Assembly (NCBI GenBank): GCA_963800255.1
Contig: CAWDAK010000008.1
Span: forward strand, 310,001-374,000
Direction of reading: 5' to 3'
DNA length: 64,000 nt
Source: DATFVA01 sp963800255
GTDB taxonomy: Bacteria > Bacteroidota > Ignavibacteria > Ignavibacteriales > Ignavibacteriaceae
Position numbers and translations under genes: made by a program. Below the pieces are notes generated by a model, which was not told the DNA's origin, ran no database searches, and saw only the letters and a list, made by a program, of their open reading frames with translations. Position 1 is the stretch's first letter; every line of letters begins with the position of its first letter. Below, in pieces: positions 35,460-45,027 of the stretch.

Positions 35460-37075
35460 ATGTTTTCAAATAAAAAGAAAAAATTAAAAATCTAAGAAGT
35501 CAATGGGGTAAAAATATAGATCGATTTAGAAATATTAATTTAATTTCGATTTACCACAATAGTATTATTTCAAAGGATTCAGATGACTTTGTTGATTGCA
35601 AAACCTGGAATGATTTAGACTTTGATTCCATCTTCTCAATAATGGATAGAAATTCATCGTCCATTGGGCAACAATATTTGTATCATCTTCTCCATAAATA
35701 TGAAAAGAGATGAATCTATCTTAAAAGCAAAGATATACCTTAATACAATATTTGCAGAAAGAATAGTTCTTTAAGAGAATCAATCCAGCTTTTGCTTAGC
35801 AAATTATCAAATACTAAAGCTTATTTCATACCAAGCTTAATAATTTCAAATATTCCGCCCACGGTCTAAGTATTATTATTTTCTAATATTATTATCAGCA
35901 CTTACATTTATATCATCATCTATGATTTACTTTCTGCCCTTATTTTCTTCTTATTACACTTGGTCTTTTTAACGGTTAACATCATTCTAAACAATACCCT
36001 AAGCTCTAAGATTTATGATTATTTTGCCGGATTCTCCAGCTTTGTACACGCTACTAATAATTGCAAGGAAAATGTGCAAAGTTAAATCAGAAATTCCGAG
36101 TTAAAGAGTTAAATTATTTACGCAGCAAAAAAGGATTGATAAACAGATTAAATAAAAAACTTGGGAAATTTATAATCGATAAAGAAGGGTTAAACGATTT
36201 CGTAAGAATTGCGATCGAATATCTAAATCTTTTTTTTCTATACGATCTAATCGCTTATTATAAATCAGTTAATGTGTTAAATAAATACCAGCTTGAAATT
36301 AGAAAAATATACGAATCACTTGCTAACCTTGATGCCTGTATTTCTTTAGCATCATATTTAGAGGAGACTGGAAACATTTACAAATCCAATATTTAATAAT
36401 AATGTGAAAATAAGTTTTGATAATATTTATCATCCACTATTAGATAATGCTATCCCGAATTCCATCGATGAACTTTCAAAATCAGCTCTAATTACCGGCT
36501 CAAATATTCGGGGAAAACTACATTTATTAAATGTGTCGGTATAAATACAGTTCTTGCACAAACTCTATATTTTTGCCACGCAGATAGATTTGAAACATAT
36601 CGATGTAAAGTAAAATCAGCGATAAAAAGAGAAGAGGATTTGAAAAACTTCTAAAAGTTATTTTTTCGTTGAAATAGAAGAATTACAAGAGTTTTATAAA
36701 ATTGCTCAGAGCAAAATAAAAATCATTTATTTTTAATTGATGAAATATTTAGAGGCACTAATACAATTGAAAGATTAGCTATATCAACATCAGTTCTGGA
36801 ATATCTTAAACCAACACGGGAAGGTTTTAGTAACAACACACGATATTGAATTACAAGATTTATTAGAAGAATTCTTATGCTATGTTTCATTTCGGTGATC
36901 AAGTTGATGGCAATAAGTATTCGTTTAATTATAAAATTCAAAAAGGACTTTGTTTATCCGGTAATGCGATAAAATTATTGGAAATTAAAGGTTATCCAAC
37001 ATCAATTACAGAACAAAGCAAAAATATTAGCAAAAGAATTAAATCTGTAAAAATAATTGATAATCAAGGATGGAA
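35460..37075 (+). pseudogene. MutS-family ATPase, heavily frameshifted
   Basis: From the ATG at 35460 onwards, segments in shifting frames match a MutS-type protein: DLDFDSIFSIMDRNSSSIGQ then QYLYHLL near the start, a helical lever region (36061-36396), a Walker A segment around 36500 that reads GSNI-GKTTFIK only after a frame change, and FLIDEIFRGTNTIERLA (Walker B) near 36730. Several frameshifts and stops prove inactivation. It fills cassette 4. Confidence 0.75.
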
Positions 37076-37076
37076 A

Positions 37077-37301
37077 CATAACAAGCCAATCAAGCGGACG
37101 CCGTATTCGCATTTCGGCATTTTAGTAATTCTAGAGTTGGTCGTTCCGTTTCGGCTAACTTGTTCAAGGTAGTTCTATTAAATAACGTTGTTGCAAACTG
37201 CGCTTACGATTAAAGTTAAGCACAGTTTGCTAAATCTTCGGCAGTTGTTTTTTAAGTGGCATTGTTGTTCTGGGCGGCGGCTTAGCAACAACGCCGTTAT
37301 A
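37077..37301 (+). repeat. attC site 4
   Basis: CATAAC (37077) pairs with GTTATA (37296). The interior matches attC site 1 over long stretches (AATCAAGCGGACGCCGT, GCAAACTGCGCTTACGAT, AAGTTAAGCACAGTTTGCTA), and the right end has TTCTGGGCGGCGGCTTAGC. Confidence 0.75.
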
Positions 37302-37325
37302 TTGCCAAAAAATAGAGGTGATAAT

Positions 37326-37703
37326 ATGAAAAAATTATTTTTTATTTTTTTACCAATTATTGTAATGCAATCTTGCAATACCAACGAACCTGATCATTCA
37401 ATGGTTAGTCCTCTTTCTGCATTTAAAATTGATAGTTTGCAAATATCCGGAAAACAAGTTACAGCTACCGTTACTTACACGATTGGAACGCCTTGCTGGT
37501 ATTATTTAAAAACCGAAAGCAGTAATGACGATAATACCTTTACTTCTAAAGTATTTGGTAAATACGATGGTGAAAATTGTGTCCAAGTTGTTAGTTCTCT
37601 AAAATATACACAACAAGTAAACTTTTTAACTTCGGGTGCTAAGTACTTAAGATTTTGGCAAAATGATTCAACTTATTTAGATACAACAATCGCTATACAA
37701 TAA
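37326..37703 (+). CDS. Small cassette-encoded lipoprotein
   Basis: Starting at ATG 37326 with AGAGGTG upstream, the 125-residue protein has a lipoprotein signal ending in IVMQSC (Cys17 lipidated) and an immunoglobulin-like beta-rich body with SLQISGKQVTATVTYTIGT. It begins 25 bases after the crossover box of attC site 4, as expected for a cassette gene. Outer-membrane or periplasmic location is likely; function unknown. It is one of the intact cassette genes. Confidence 0.7.
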   Translation: MKKLFFIFLPIIVMQSCNTNEPDHSMVSPLSAFKIDSLQISGKQVTATVTYTIGTPCWYYLKTESSNDDNTFTSKVFGKYDGENCVQVVSSLKYTQQVNFLTSGAKYLRFWQNDSTYLDTTIAIQ

Positions 37704-37719
37704 ATTTTTCAATAGAATT

Positions 37720-38045
37720 ATGAGCATCTTTGATTTGAATTGATCAAGTAATGAGAAAAAAGTTGCGAAGAAGGCATTTGATAATGCTTACCAACGAGAA
37801 ATGGAAGAAATAAAATCTTTGTTTCTTGAAAAAGCAGCGAAAATTAATAACAGCACTGATTTATGGGCAATTGAAGATTTTTAAATCAGAAAAGAAAAGT
37901 TGTAGAAAAAAAATATGATTATAGATATTCTCAACTGATTGTAGTCTTTAGTCGCTTGATGAGAGAAGGATATTTATTTTAAGAAGATATAAAAGATTTA
38001 GATGACGAAAAAAAAAGAACTAATAAAAAAATTAACATCAGAGTA
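37720..38045 (+). pseudogene. Degenerate helical protein gene
   Basis: From ATG 37720 the frame reads MSIFDLN, a TGA, then SSNEKKVAKKAFDNAYQREM and on to DLWAIEDF, a stop, and continues one frame over with KVVEKKYDYRYSQLIVVFSR and a further TAA at 37979. Three lesions in a coherent helical protein show it is dead. No attC follows before the IS110 element. Confidence 0.55.
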
Positions 38046-38346
38046 AATCGCAATATAACCTCTTTAATAAGTAAAAAGTCAAGAGGCAATAAAAATCCTG
38101 AACAAAAATAATTTGTTAAAATAAGTTCTTTGATAAACTGATCTTCTGATTCTGATAACAACTACTGCCGATAATATCTACAGGGGTAATGGCAACCAAA
38201 CCTCTTTCCGGACTTACCGACACAATAGACCGTGAAGGCTGACCCGATACTATCAGGACAATTCCAGATATTTATAAGGCAAGCGTGTTGTTTCCCAATC
38301 CAGCGGCACGATTATGCCTGGTAGCTAATCAGTTATGCGCACGGGC
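38046..38346. other. IS110 3' flank with possible structured RNA, otherwise non-coding
   Basis: About 300 bases without a gene. The 185 bases next to the transposase stop contain paired motifs such as GCGTGTTGT (38283) and ACAACACGC (38349, at the CDS end). In IS110/IS1111 elements the non-coding end carries a guide (bridge) RNA, so this is where one would look. The outer boundary of the element is not defined. Confidence 0.3.
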
Positions 38347-39321
38347 TTACAACACGCGGCCATTGCAGAGACTTTGTATGTTCGAGCTGACGGCCTTTGA
38401 AAATGTTATAAAATCAGTTTTACATTTAAGAGTATAGAAAACGATCTGGGCTATTGCTTTGGCAATAATAGTTTTGGCAAGGAATTTATTTTTCGTTCTG
38501 TTTAGGCTGTTGTTGTAATTTATTATAACCGGGTAATACTGCAGGGCGTGAACTGCAGCATCAGAGAAAGCAACCTTGAGATATTTGTTACCATCTTTGG
38601 AAGTCCTCTGTTTTGATTTACCTCCGGAGTTACGGGCAGATGGGACAAGGCGGCAATAGGAGAAGAAGTTCTTTACATCAGGGAAACGTCTGATGTCATC
38701 TACCTCAAGAAGAATAGTGAAAGCATTCATTTTACCTATACCTGGGATCCAGAGGAGACGTTGAATATCATCATCAGGAATAAGGAACGGATAGAGTTGT
38801 TTTTCAAGATCAAGTGTTTGTTCATTAAGGAGTTGTTCAACTTCAGATAATTGCTGATACTGAAATTCAGGAATACCTGATAGTTGAGTGGGAGAATCGA
38901 AGTTATATTTAGCAAGAAGAAGCTGCATAGAATTGGTGACAGAAGTATGACGCTGAACTATTTTCAGTCTCGCACGAAGTGCATCACGAAGAGTACGTTT
39001 ATCGTTAGAGATTTTATAAGCAGCAGGGATGTAATCCAGCCGAAGAAGCTGGGCAAGAGTATGGGAATCAACTTTATCGGTTTTAACTTTAGCGTAGGCA
39101 ATCGCCTTGACATATTTAGCGTGAGCAAGAACGAGGGAGATGTTCAATGAGGAAAGAAGATCATTTAACCAGTACCAGGTCATAGTAGATTCAACAGTAG
39201 CTTTGTGTTCTCCTGGCAGAGACTTAAAGTATTGAACAAAGTTATGAGCAGCATTCTTTAGATTTTCCTGTTTAACAATAGTACCTGTGTGTATTGGTTC
39301 AGCGCAAAATGGAATTTCGTG
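38347..39321 (-). pseudogene. IS110-family transposase, N-terminally truncated
   Basis: The open frame runs from a stop at 39322 to 38347. It retains TGTIVKQENLKNAAHNFVQY, WYWLNDLLSSLNI, KTDKVDSHTLAQLL (DEDD-type acidic residues) and the C-terminal domain with IPGIGKMNAFTILLEV and RTSKDGNKYLKVAFSDAA containing the catalytic Ser. The start with the first catalytic Asp (usually GIDVHK-like) is missing behind the stop. The first internal ATG is at 39183. It is inactive unless helped in trans. Confidence 0.75.
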
Positions 39322-39342
39322 TTAATTAAATAAGGTAGATTT

Positions 39343-39612
39343 TCAGTTAACATTTCTAACCTCAAATCTGTTTTCTTTAGCTTCCTCAAGTTTCCTTTCT
39401 CTGATTTTAAGTTTTTCATCAACTCTTCCTAAAAGGAAGTCTTCCGGTGTTAGAAGCTGAAAAAGTAGTATTTGTTTTCCGATTACAGATTTTGAATTGA
39501 GATATTTATTTAAAAGAGGGGTTTCAAAGAAAGCAAAGATTGAAGTTGTACTTAGAAATGATGATAAGAATAGATCGTGAAAGTTTGGTTCATTTACGAA
39601 TCGTTTCATCAT
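39343..39612 (-). CDS. Hypothetical short protein divergent from the Fic gene
   Basis: From the ATG at 39612 the frame gives 89 residues (MMKRFVNEPNFHDLFLSSFL at the start, charged helical end VDEKLKIRERKLEEAKE). A GTG five codons upstream is also possible. Its start lies just outside the inverted-repeat unit shared with the Fic gene. It may be a remnant of a larger protein; no family recognised. Confidence 0.3.
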   Translation of the reverse strand: MMKRFVNEPNFHDLFLSSFLSTTSIFAFFETPLLNKYLNSKSVIGKQILLFQLLTPEDFLLGRVDEKLKIRERKLEEAKENRFEVRNVN

Positions 39613-39614
39613 AA

Positions 39615-39821
39615 ATTTCCGTACCACTTGAAAGCATAGAAGTTATAACTTCTGGCAATATAATGAAATAACTAAATTTATGGGTTCGGAAGGTCCGGAA
39701 ATATTAATAGCAGTTTTGAAATTATTTAATTATATTTCCGTACCCATTAAACACAACGATCCTCTAAATTATTGTATTTCAACGAATTAACTAAACCTGT
39801 GGGTTCGGAAGGTCCGGAAAA
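39615..39821. repeat. Two tandem 88-bp inverted-repeat-bounded units
   Basis: Units 39615-39702 and 39734-39821 each begin with ATTTCCGTACC and end with GGTCCGGAAA, arms that are inverted relative to each other with one mismatch. The units are offset by exactly 119 bases and share GGGTTCGGAAGGTCCGGAA. The second ends at the base before the Fic start codon. The first contains the perfect 16-base palindrome AGAAGTTATAACTTCT (39638-39653). Confidence 0.7.
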
Positions 39822-40850
39822 ATGAATAAAAACCGGGAATTATTAAAACAGTTTGAGCAACTGAAAGAAAAGAATATCCATCTGATTGCTGTTTCAAACA
39901 ATGAGTGGTATTCTCTCTTCAGGGATGAAATACGTAACTCTATAGCAATAGAGGGGATTTTCGCCAACCGGAATGAACTGCTCGATGTATTAAGCAAAAA
40001 CAAGCGAACCAACGATGAAAAAACAGCGGCGATACTCGGTTATTTTGAGGCAGCAAGCACGCTTTATGAGTATGCGAATAACCTTTACAAAGAAGGAGAA
40101 TTTACGTTAAGAATATCAGATATTAAACAGATTCATACGTTGCTTATGCGTTACGAAAGCCAGGTGGGATCATTTAACGGTAAACTGGGCGAGTTCCGGC
40201 TGGAACCGGTGGAAGTAAATGAAGCTAAGTTTACTCCACTGGAATATGTATATGTACGCGAAACGATGGAAATATTTATAAAATGGATAAATGAGAAGAT
40301 AAAAGAGACTGATTATGATAAAATAAAACTTGCTGCTCTTAGCCATATACTTTTTGAAACAATACATCCATTTAAAGATGGCAACGGAAGAGCAGGAAGA
40401 ATTTTGTTGTCATATATACTTGTAGGCTGCGGGTATGTAAATGTTGCGATAAAGGGTACTCAAAAATATGACAGGGATAAATATTACGAGGCAATAGAAA
40501 ACGGTGACGATCAATTTGAACTTATGCTCCGCGATATAGAAAAGGGTAAAAAGGTAACCGTAAAAGAAATCACTGCGCATGCAGAAGAAAGTGATGGCAC
40601 ATTACTTGAAAATATAATTATTAATAGACTCCAGGATGGCCTGAAACGCTTAGGTAAAAAAGAATTTGTAGAGATGAACCAGGATGCATTTGTTCCATTG
40701 AGAGACGCGGCAAAGTTTTTTAGTTATTCGCAGGACTACCTGAGAAAATTAATAAATACAGGAAAGCTTCCCGCAGAGAAGAAAGGGAAGTTGTGGTATC
40801 TCAGGATAAGGGATGTACAAAAATATATGAACCAAATTTCAGAAGAATAG
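39822..40850 (+). CDS. Fic-domain AMP-transferase with C-terminal DNA-binding domain
   Basis: The 342-residue protein has the complete Fic motif HPFKDGNGRAGR at residues 182-193, so it is probably active in adenylylation or related nucleotide transfer. An N-terminal inhibitory helix with SIAIEG (Ser40, Glu44, Gly45) makes it a self-inhibited class II Fic protein. Residues 290-335 look like an excisionase/MerR-type helix-turn-helix (SQDYLRKLINTGKLPAEKKG), which could bind the repeats in front of the gene. Confidence 0.88.
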   Translation: MNKNRELLKQFEQLKEKNIHLIAVSNNEWYSLFRDEIRNSIAIEGIFANRNELLDVLSKNKRTNDEKTAAILGYFEAASTLYEYANNLYKEGEFTLRISDIKQIHTLLMRYESQVGSFNGKLGEFRLEPVEVNEAKFTPLEYVYVRETMEIFIKWINEKIKETDYDKIKLAALSHILFETIHPFKDGNGRAGRILLSYILVGCGYVNVAIKGTQKYDRDKYYEAIENGDDQFELMLRDIEKGKKVTVKEITAHAEESDGTLLENIIINRLQDGLKRLGKKEFVEMNQDAFVPLRDAAKFFSYSQDYLRKLINTGKLPAEKKGKLWYLRIRDVQKYMNQISEE

Positions 40851-41111
40851 CATTCACGAAACTTGTAGAATCATTAAATAAAATAGCTGGAGTTAACACC
40901 AGGGTGGGTTTATAATTCAAACATAAAGTTTCCCCTCTCGATTTTTAATCATTGTCACCCCTGTGAATAGTGAGAGTGATAGAGAGTTTGAGGAATTACA
41001 GAAACTTAGAGAAAATGGTAGGTATCATCTAGGCTGGTTTTTTGGGGGTTACGGTATGAAGTGGTTCGGAGGAGGCGAAAGTCAATAACTTCAAGACAGA
41101 CTGAAGATCAT
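40851..41111. other. Intergenic stretch with a possible gene remnant
   Basis: An open frame without ATG, 40927-41088 on the plus strand, reads EFEELQKLRENGRYHLGWFF then GGYGMKWFGGGESQ; a GTG at 40963 is the only start and has no ribosome site. It may be the tail of a lost gene. Nothing else is evident. Confidence 0.3.
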
Positions 41112-42065
41112 CTAATTTAAATATTCAGGATTGAGAGGGATATGGTATAGACCGTTTCCTGCGGTAATATATAATTCGCTGCCTGAGGTTGTAAACGTTA
41201 GGTTTGATGGAACTTCGGGCAGTTTAAGGAAATCAATTAATTCTCCTTCAGGCGAATATACTCTTATCTGCGGATCAGCTTCATCTCTTACAGCTATAAA
41301 AAGATTGCCGCGACTGTCAGTTTTTATTCCGTCGGGACCGGCATCAGAATTCAAACTAATTAATTCTTTAATAAAGTTTACAGCGCTGTTATCCGGAATG
41401 CTATAGGAATATATGCCAGCAGCCGGCTTATGGTTTTCGTCTCCCTCAAAGTTGCATCCCACGTAAAGAATTTTTTCGTCGGGTGAAAGCGCAATTCCAT
41501 TGGGCATAGGAACATTATCAATGATCAGCTCAACATTATTATCGCTGTCAATTCTATACACCCCCATTACAGGCTGGTCAATACTTTCATGACCGGTATA
41601 CCTGGGATCGGTGAAGTATATCCGGCCTAGCCTATCTATAGTAAGGTCATTGGGTGAATTAAAAGGTTTGCCGTCGTACAGTCCTGCAATAATTTTGCTC
41701 TTACCGTTTTTCATATCAGTTCTTGTAATCATTCGCCCGCCGAAGTCGGCACCTTCACATACAACAAGGTTACCCTGGCCGTCGAACCTGATACCGTTTG
41801 CCATTCCACTGGGTGAACGGAATACTTCTGTTGTATCTCTGCTGATATCATACTTCCAGATGATCCCGGCTTCCATATCAGTTTCACTTGTGAAGGTCTG
41901 ATCACTAAAGTAAACACAGCCGTCTGTTCCATATGCAGGGCCTTCTGTAAAGAAGCCTCCATCAAATACTTTCTCAGGTTTTATATTTACCGGAAAAACC
42001 TTACCTGTCTGGGAATATACGGGTGATAACCCTGAAAGAAGCAGAAGTAATAAAAAATATTTCAT
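41112..42065 (-). CDS. SMP-30/gluconolactonase-family secreted protein
   Basis: The 317-residue protein has a signal peptide (residues 1-18, ending in SPVYSQ) and a six-bladed beta-propeller with the SMP-30 motifs EGPAYGTDGCVYFSD, SPNDLTIDRLGRIYFTD and PNGIALSPDEKILYV. Family members hydrolyse sugar lactones using a bound divalent metal. It is the last gene of the catabolic block and would act outside the cytoplasm. Confidence 0.85.
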   Translation of the reverse strand: MKYFLLLLLLSGLSPVYSQTGKVFPVNIKPEKVFDGGFFTEGPAYGTDGCVYFSDQTFTSETDMEAGIIWKYDISRDTTEVFRSPSGMANGIRFDGQGNLVVCEGADFGGRMITRTDMKNGKSKIIAGLYDGKPFNSPNDLTIDRLGRIYFTDPRYTGHESIDQPVMGVYRIDSDNNVELIIDNVPMPNGIALSPDEKILYVGCNFEGDENHKPAAGIYSYSIPDNSAVNFIKELISLNSDAGPDGIKTDSRGNLFIAVRDEADPQIRVYSPEGELIDFLKLPEVPSNLTFTTSGSELYITAGNGLYHIPLNPEYLN

Positions 42066-42172
42066 AAGCGATTAATCAGATTGCGGAAAGGAAACCTTGT
42101 CCAACTACCTCCCTGCATAAAACCAGGTTTTAAATTAATAAGGAATGCTGAATAAGACAGCCTTAAATTCTT

Positions 42173-42932
42173 TTACCTTACCCTTTTGCCGTCTTTAAGA
42201 AAAGGTTCGGCTAATCCTTTTAAAGAACCGTCGGCTTCATAGATTGGCTCGGGTGAAAACTGGATAGCATAGGCCCTGCGAAGCTTATCGGTTTTGTTTG
42301 GTCCTGATCGGTGAAAGGTAGTACTTGAGAATACTACAATGGACCCGGCCGGACAATTTGCCGGAACTCCCTTTTCTGTACCAAAATATCCTTCCCTGTC
42401 ATTAGAACCAGGACACCGGTTTATGTTCTACTTTATCTTTAGTTCCTGCAAGTGAATACGGGAGCAGGTAAACTGTACCGTTTTCTTCGTTTACATCATC
42501 AAGCGGTACCCAGGCATTAACATAATATTTATGCCGGTTATCAACGTAGCCTGAATCCTGGTGCCAGGTAAATTCGGCGCCCTTGGGATCGGTACCTTTC
42601 ACAACAAACTGTTCCCAGAACAGGTAGGCCTCATCACCTATCGTTGCCCTGCATATCTCTCCCATAAGATCACTGAAAATGAACTTGCCCAGTTCGGGGT
42701 GATCCTTAAAAGCAAGGAAGACAAAGTAGCGGCTGTTCCTTCTGCTCAGATTCAGTATGTCGGTGCCGAGACTATCCATTTCCTTGTTCTGTTCCTCTAT
42801 AAGCTCTATACACTTATTTCTCACTGTCTCAAGTTCTTTCTCCGGAATTATGTTCTCCAGGATGAAAAACCCGTCCTCCCTGTATTTCTTTTTTTGCTCC
42901 TCTGTTATCTTAAAGTCGGTAAGTGTACTCAT
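42173..42932 (-). pseudogene. Phytanoyl-CoA dioxygenase-family protein with one frameshift
   Basis: The first frame (42402-42932) gives 176 residues with the iron-binding HQD of TWHQDSGY and stops after EHKPVSWF. A +1 shift near 42415 restores a proper family C-terminus with PGSNDREGYFG, FSSTTFHRSGPN (second iron His) and a stop at 42173. Total length would be about 252 residues. The enzyme class is Fe(II)/2-oxoglutarate and O2 dependent. Removing one base around GGTGTCC gives HKPVPGSND. Confidence 0.8.
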
Positions 42933-42953
42933 AAATGTTGTTCCTTGTTTTAG

Positions 42954-43886
42954 TTAAACTCTTTCCAGCTTTGTTATCCTGCCGCCTTTAATCCATTCAA
43001 CCACATAGAGATTATCATCTGTATCTACAGCCATATCATGGGGACTATTAAATTTTCCTGCTTCAATCAAGTTCTGTTCGTGATCAGGCCAGCCCGGTAC
43101 TTCACACACCTTTTCATTCTGCCCAAGGTATGTAATCAGTTTATCTTTTTCATCCAGCACCGCAACCCTGGCACAGAGCTCAGGAACATATAAATAGTTA
43201 TCCTTAACAATTCCTCCGCAGGGACAACCCAGGACGTCTTCTCCAAATGATCTTTTATATGTTCCCTCGGGGTCATACACCTGGAACCTTTTATTGCCTC
43301 TATCGGCAACATAAAGTTCAGGTTCTTTTTTCCGTGTATCAAAAAATATTGAGTGAGGACAATTGAAAGCTCCGGATTTACCCTTTTCTCCATTAATACT
43401 TTCCAGGTAAATACCTTCCTTATTAAAATGATGAATATAATTTGAACCGTATCCATCGGTCACCCAGATATCTCCGTTTCCGCCGTATCTCTCCTCAAAT
43501 ACCGCCACCCAGGTAGGAGAATAGGGTTTATCGATATAAATGTTGAGGTTAGGTTTTTTAACAGAGAGCACGGCTTCACCTGTGAGTGTTGTTTTTATAA
43601 CCTCACCCGAGTACTGATCAGTCAGCCACAGGTATTCTGTCCCATCCTCGTTAGTTAACGTTAGACCGTGAGCTCCATTGAATCTTTCCCCCCAGCTGTT
43701 TACAAGGCTGCCGTACTTGTCATATATAAGTACAGCCGGAGTAGCCTGGTTAAAAATTATTATGTTCCCGTTTTCTGAAATCACGATGCCATGAGTTCTG
43801 CCGTTCTCTTTCGAACTTTCAGAATCAGGGATCCTTGCCCAGTTATCTATCCATTTATATCTGAAGTTATCATTTCCTATAATCAT
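42954..43886 (-). CDS. NHL-repeat beta-propeller protein
   Basis: The 310-residue protein lacks a signal peptide and has repeated NHL-type blades (THGIVISENGNIIIFNQ, FNGAHGLTLTNEDG, YVADRGNKRFQVYDPEGTYK, SPHDMAVDTDDNLYVVEW). Relatives include peptidyl-alpha-hydroxyglycine lyases and sugar-lactonase-like proteins, but activity cannot be assigned. It lies between the ABC ATPase and the dioxygenase-family gene on the same strand. Confidence 0.75.
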   Translation of the reverse strand: MIIGNDNFRYKWIDNWARIPDSESSKENGRTHGIVISENGNIIIFNQATPAVLIYDKYGSLVNSWGERFNGAHGLTLTNEDGTEYLWLTDQYSGEVIKTTLTGEAVLSVKKPNLNIYIDKPYSPTWVAVFEERYGGNGDIWVTDGYGSNYIHHFNKEGIYLESINGEKGKSGAFNCPHSIFFDTRKKEPELYVADRGNKRFQVYDPEGTYKRSFGEDVLGCPCGGIVKDNYLYVPELCARVAVLDEKDKLITYLGQNEKVCEVPGWPDHEQNLIEAGKFNSPHDMAVDTDDNLYVVEWIKGGRITKLERV

Positions 43887-43906
43887 ACATCATCTGCTTA
43901 TTGTTA

Positions 43907-45010
43907 TTAAATCGCTTTCTCCGTTTCAAAATCAAAGAAATGAAGTTTATTTGTATCAAACAATAATTCTTTTTTCTTTCCTGCTTCAGGAATTTCCCTT
44001 GCAGGAATCCTGGCAACGAATGGCTCCGAATCAAGATTGAAATAAAGTAGTATTTCATTTCCCATTGGTTCCACCACTTCAAGGTCCGTATCTATGCTGC
44101 TATGCTGTATATCATTTTTCGTAATAGACGCATCATAGATATCCTCAGGACGAATACCCAGCCAAACTTCCCTATCATTATGACCCTTCAGTCTCTCTGC
44201 TAAAACACTCCCGATTTTAAGTTTAACCTTTTTCCCCGCACTTTCAAATGAGGTTTGTCCGTTAATACAAATCCTGCCTCTCATAAAGTTCATCGAGGGA
44301 CTCCCGATAAATCCTGCTACAAATTTATTCACAGGCTTATTATACAGATTAAGAGGAGTATCAATCTGGTGAACAATACCATCCTTCATAATCACAATCC
44401 TGTCACCCATCGTCATAGCTTCAGTCTGATCGTGTGTAACATAAATCATTGTTGCATTTAATTTCTGGTGAAGCTTCGATATCTCGGTTCTCATCTGAAC
44501 CCTTAACTTTGCATCAAGATTACTAAGGGGCTCATCAAATAAAAACACCTTTGGTTTTCTTACTATAGCCCTTCCTACAGCCACACGCTGCCTTTGTCCT
44601 CCGGACAGAGCTTTGGGTTTGCGCTCAAGATATTCCTCAAGTCCCAGTATCCTTGCAGCATCAATTACCCGTTCATTTATCTCTGCTTTAGGAAATTTCC
44701 TCAGCTTCAGACCAAAAGCCATATTCTCATACACCGACATATGCGGATAAAGAGCATAATTCTGAAACACCATTGCTATATCCCTGTCTTTGGGAGATAT
44801 ATCATTCACCTTCTTTCCGTCGATAAACATTTCTCCATCAGTTATCTCCTCAAGTCCCGCTATCATCCTTAAGGTGGTGGATTTCCCGCAGCCTGAAGGA
44901 CCAACTAATACTACGAATTCCTTATCGTGAATAGATATATTTACATCATCTACAGCTTTATTTCCACCATCATAGATTTTGGTCACATTTTTCAAAATTA
45001 CTTCAGCCAT
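43907..45010 (-). CDS. Sugar ABC transporter ATP-binding protein (MsmK/UgpC type)
   Basis: The 367-residue ATPase has Walker A GPSGCGKSTT, signature LSGGQRQRVAVGR, Walker B VFLFDEPLSNLDA and a C-terminal TOBE regulatory region. This subgroup energises carbohydrate uptake systems and can serve several permeases. It follows the binding-protein gene by 17 bases. The matching permease genes are not in the window. Confidence 0.92.
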   Translation of the reverse strand: MAEVILKNVTKIYDGGNKAVDDVNISIHDKEFVVLVGPSGCGKSTTLRMIAGLEEITDGEMFIDGKKVNDISPKDRDIAMVFQNYALYPHMSVYENMAFGLKLRKFPKAEINERVIDAARILGLEEYLERKPKALSGGQRQRVAVGRAIVRKPKVFLFDEPLSNLDAKLRVQMRTEISKLHQKLNATMIYVTHDQTEAMTMGDRIVIMKDGIVHQIDTPLNLYNKPVNKFVAGFIGSPSMNFMRGRICINGQTSFESAGKKVKLKIGSVLAERLKGHNDREVWLGIRPEDIYDASITKNDIQHSSIDTDLEVVEPMGNEILLYFNLDSEPFVARIPAREIPEAGKKKELLFDTNKLHFFDFETEKAI

Positions 45011-45027
45011 TTTATTCCGCCTGTTTT

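Noticed and set aside
33362..37301. CRISPR array
   Set aside because: The recurrent sequences are long, few, unevenly spaced and have attC pairing arms; there are no short regular repeats and no cas genes.
38052..38337. Possible fifth attC (ATATAAC at 38052 and GTTATG at 38332)
   Set aside because: The inner arms and the TTCTGGGC motif shared by the four good sites are absent, and the span overlaps the IS110 flank.
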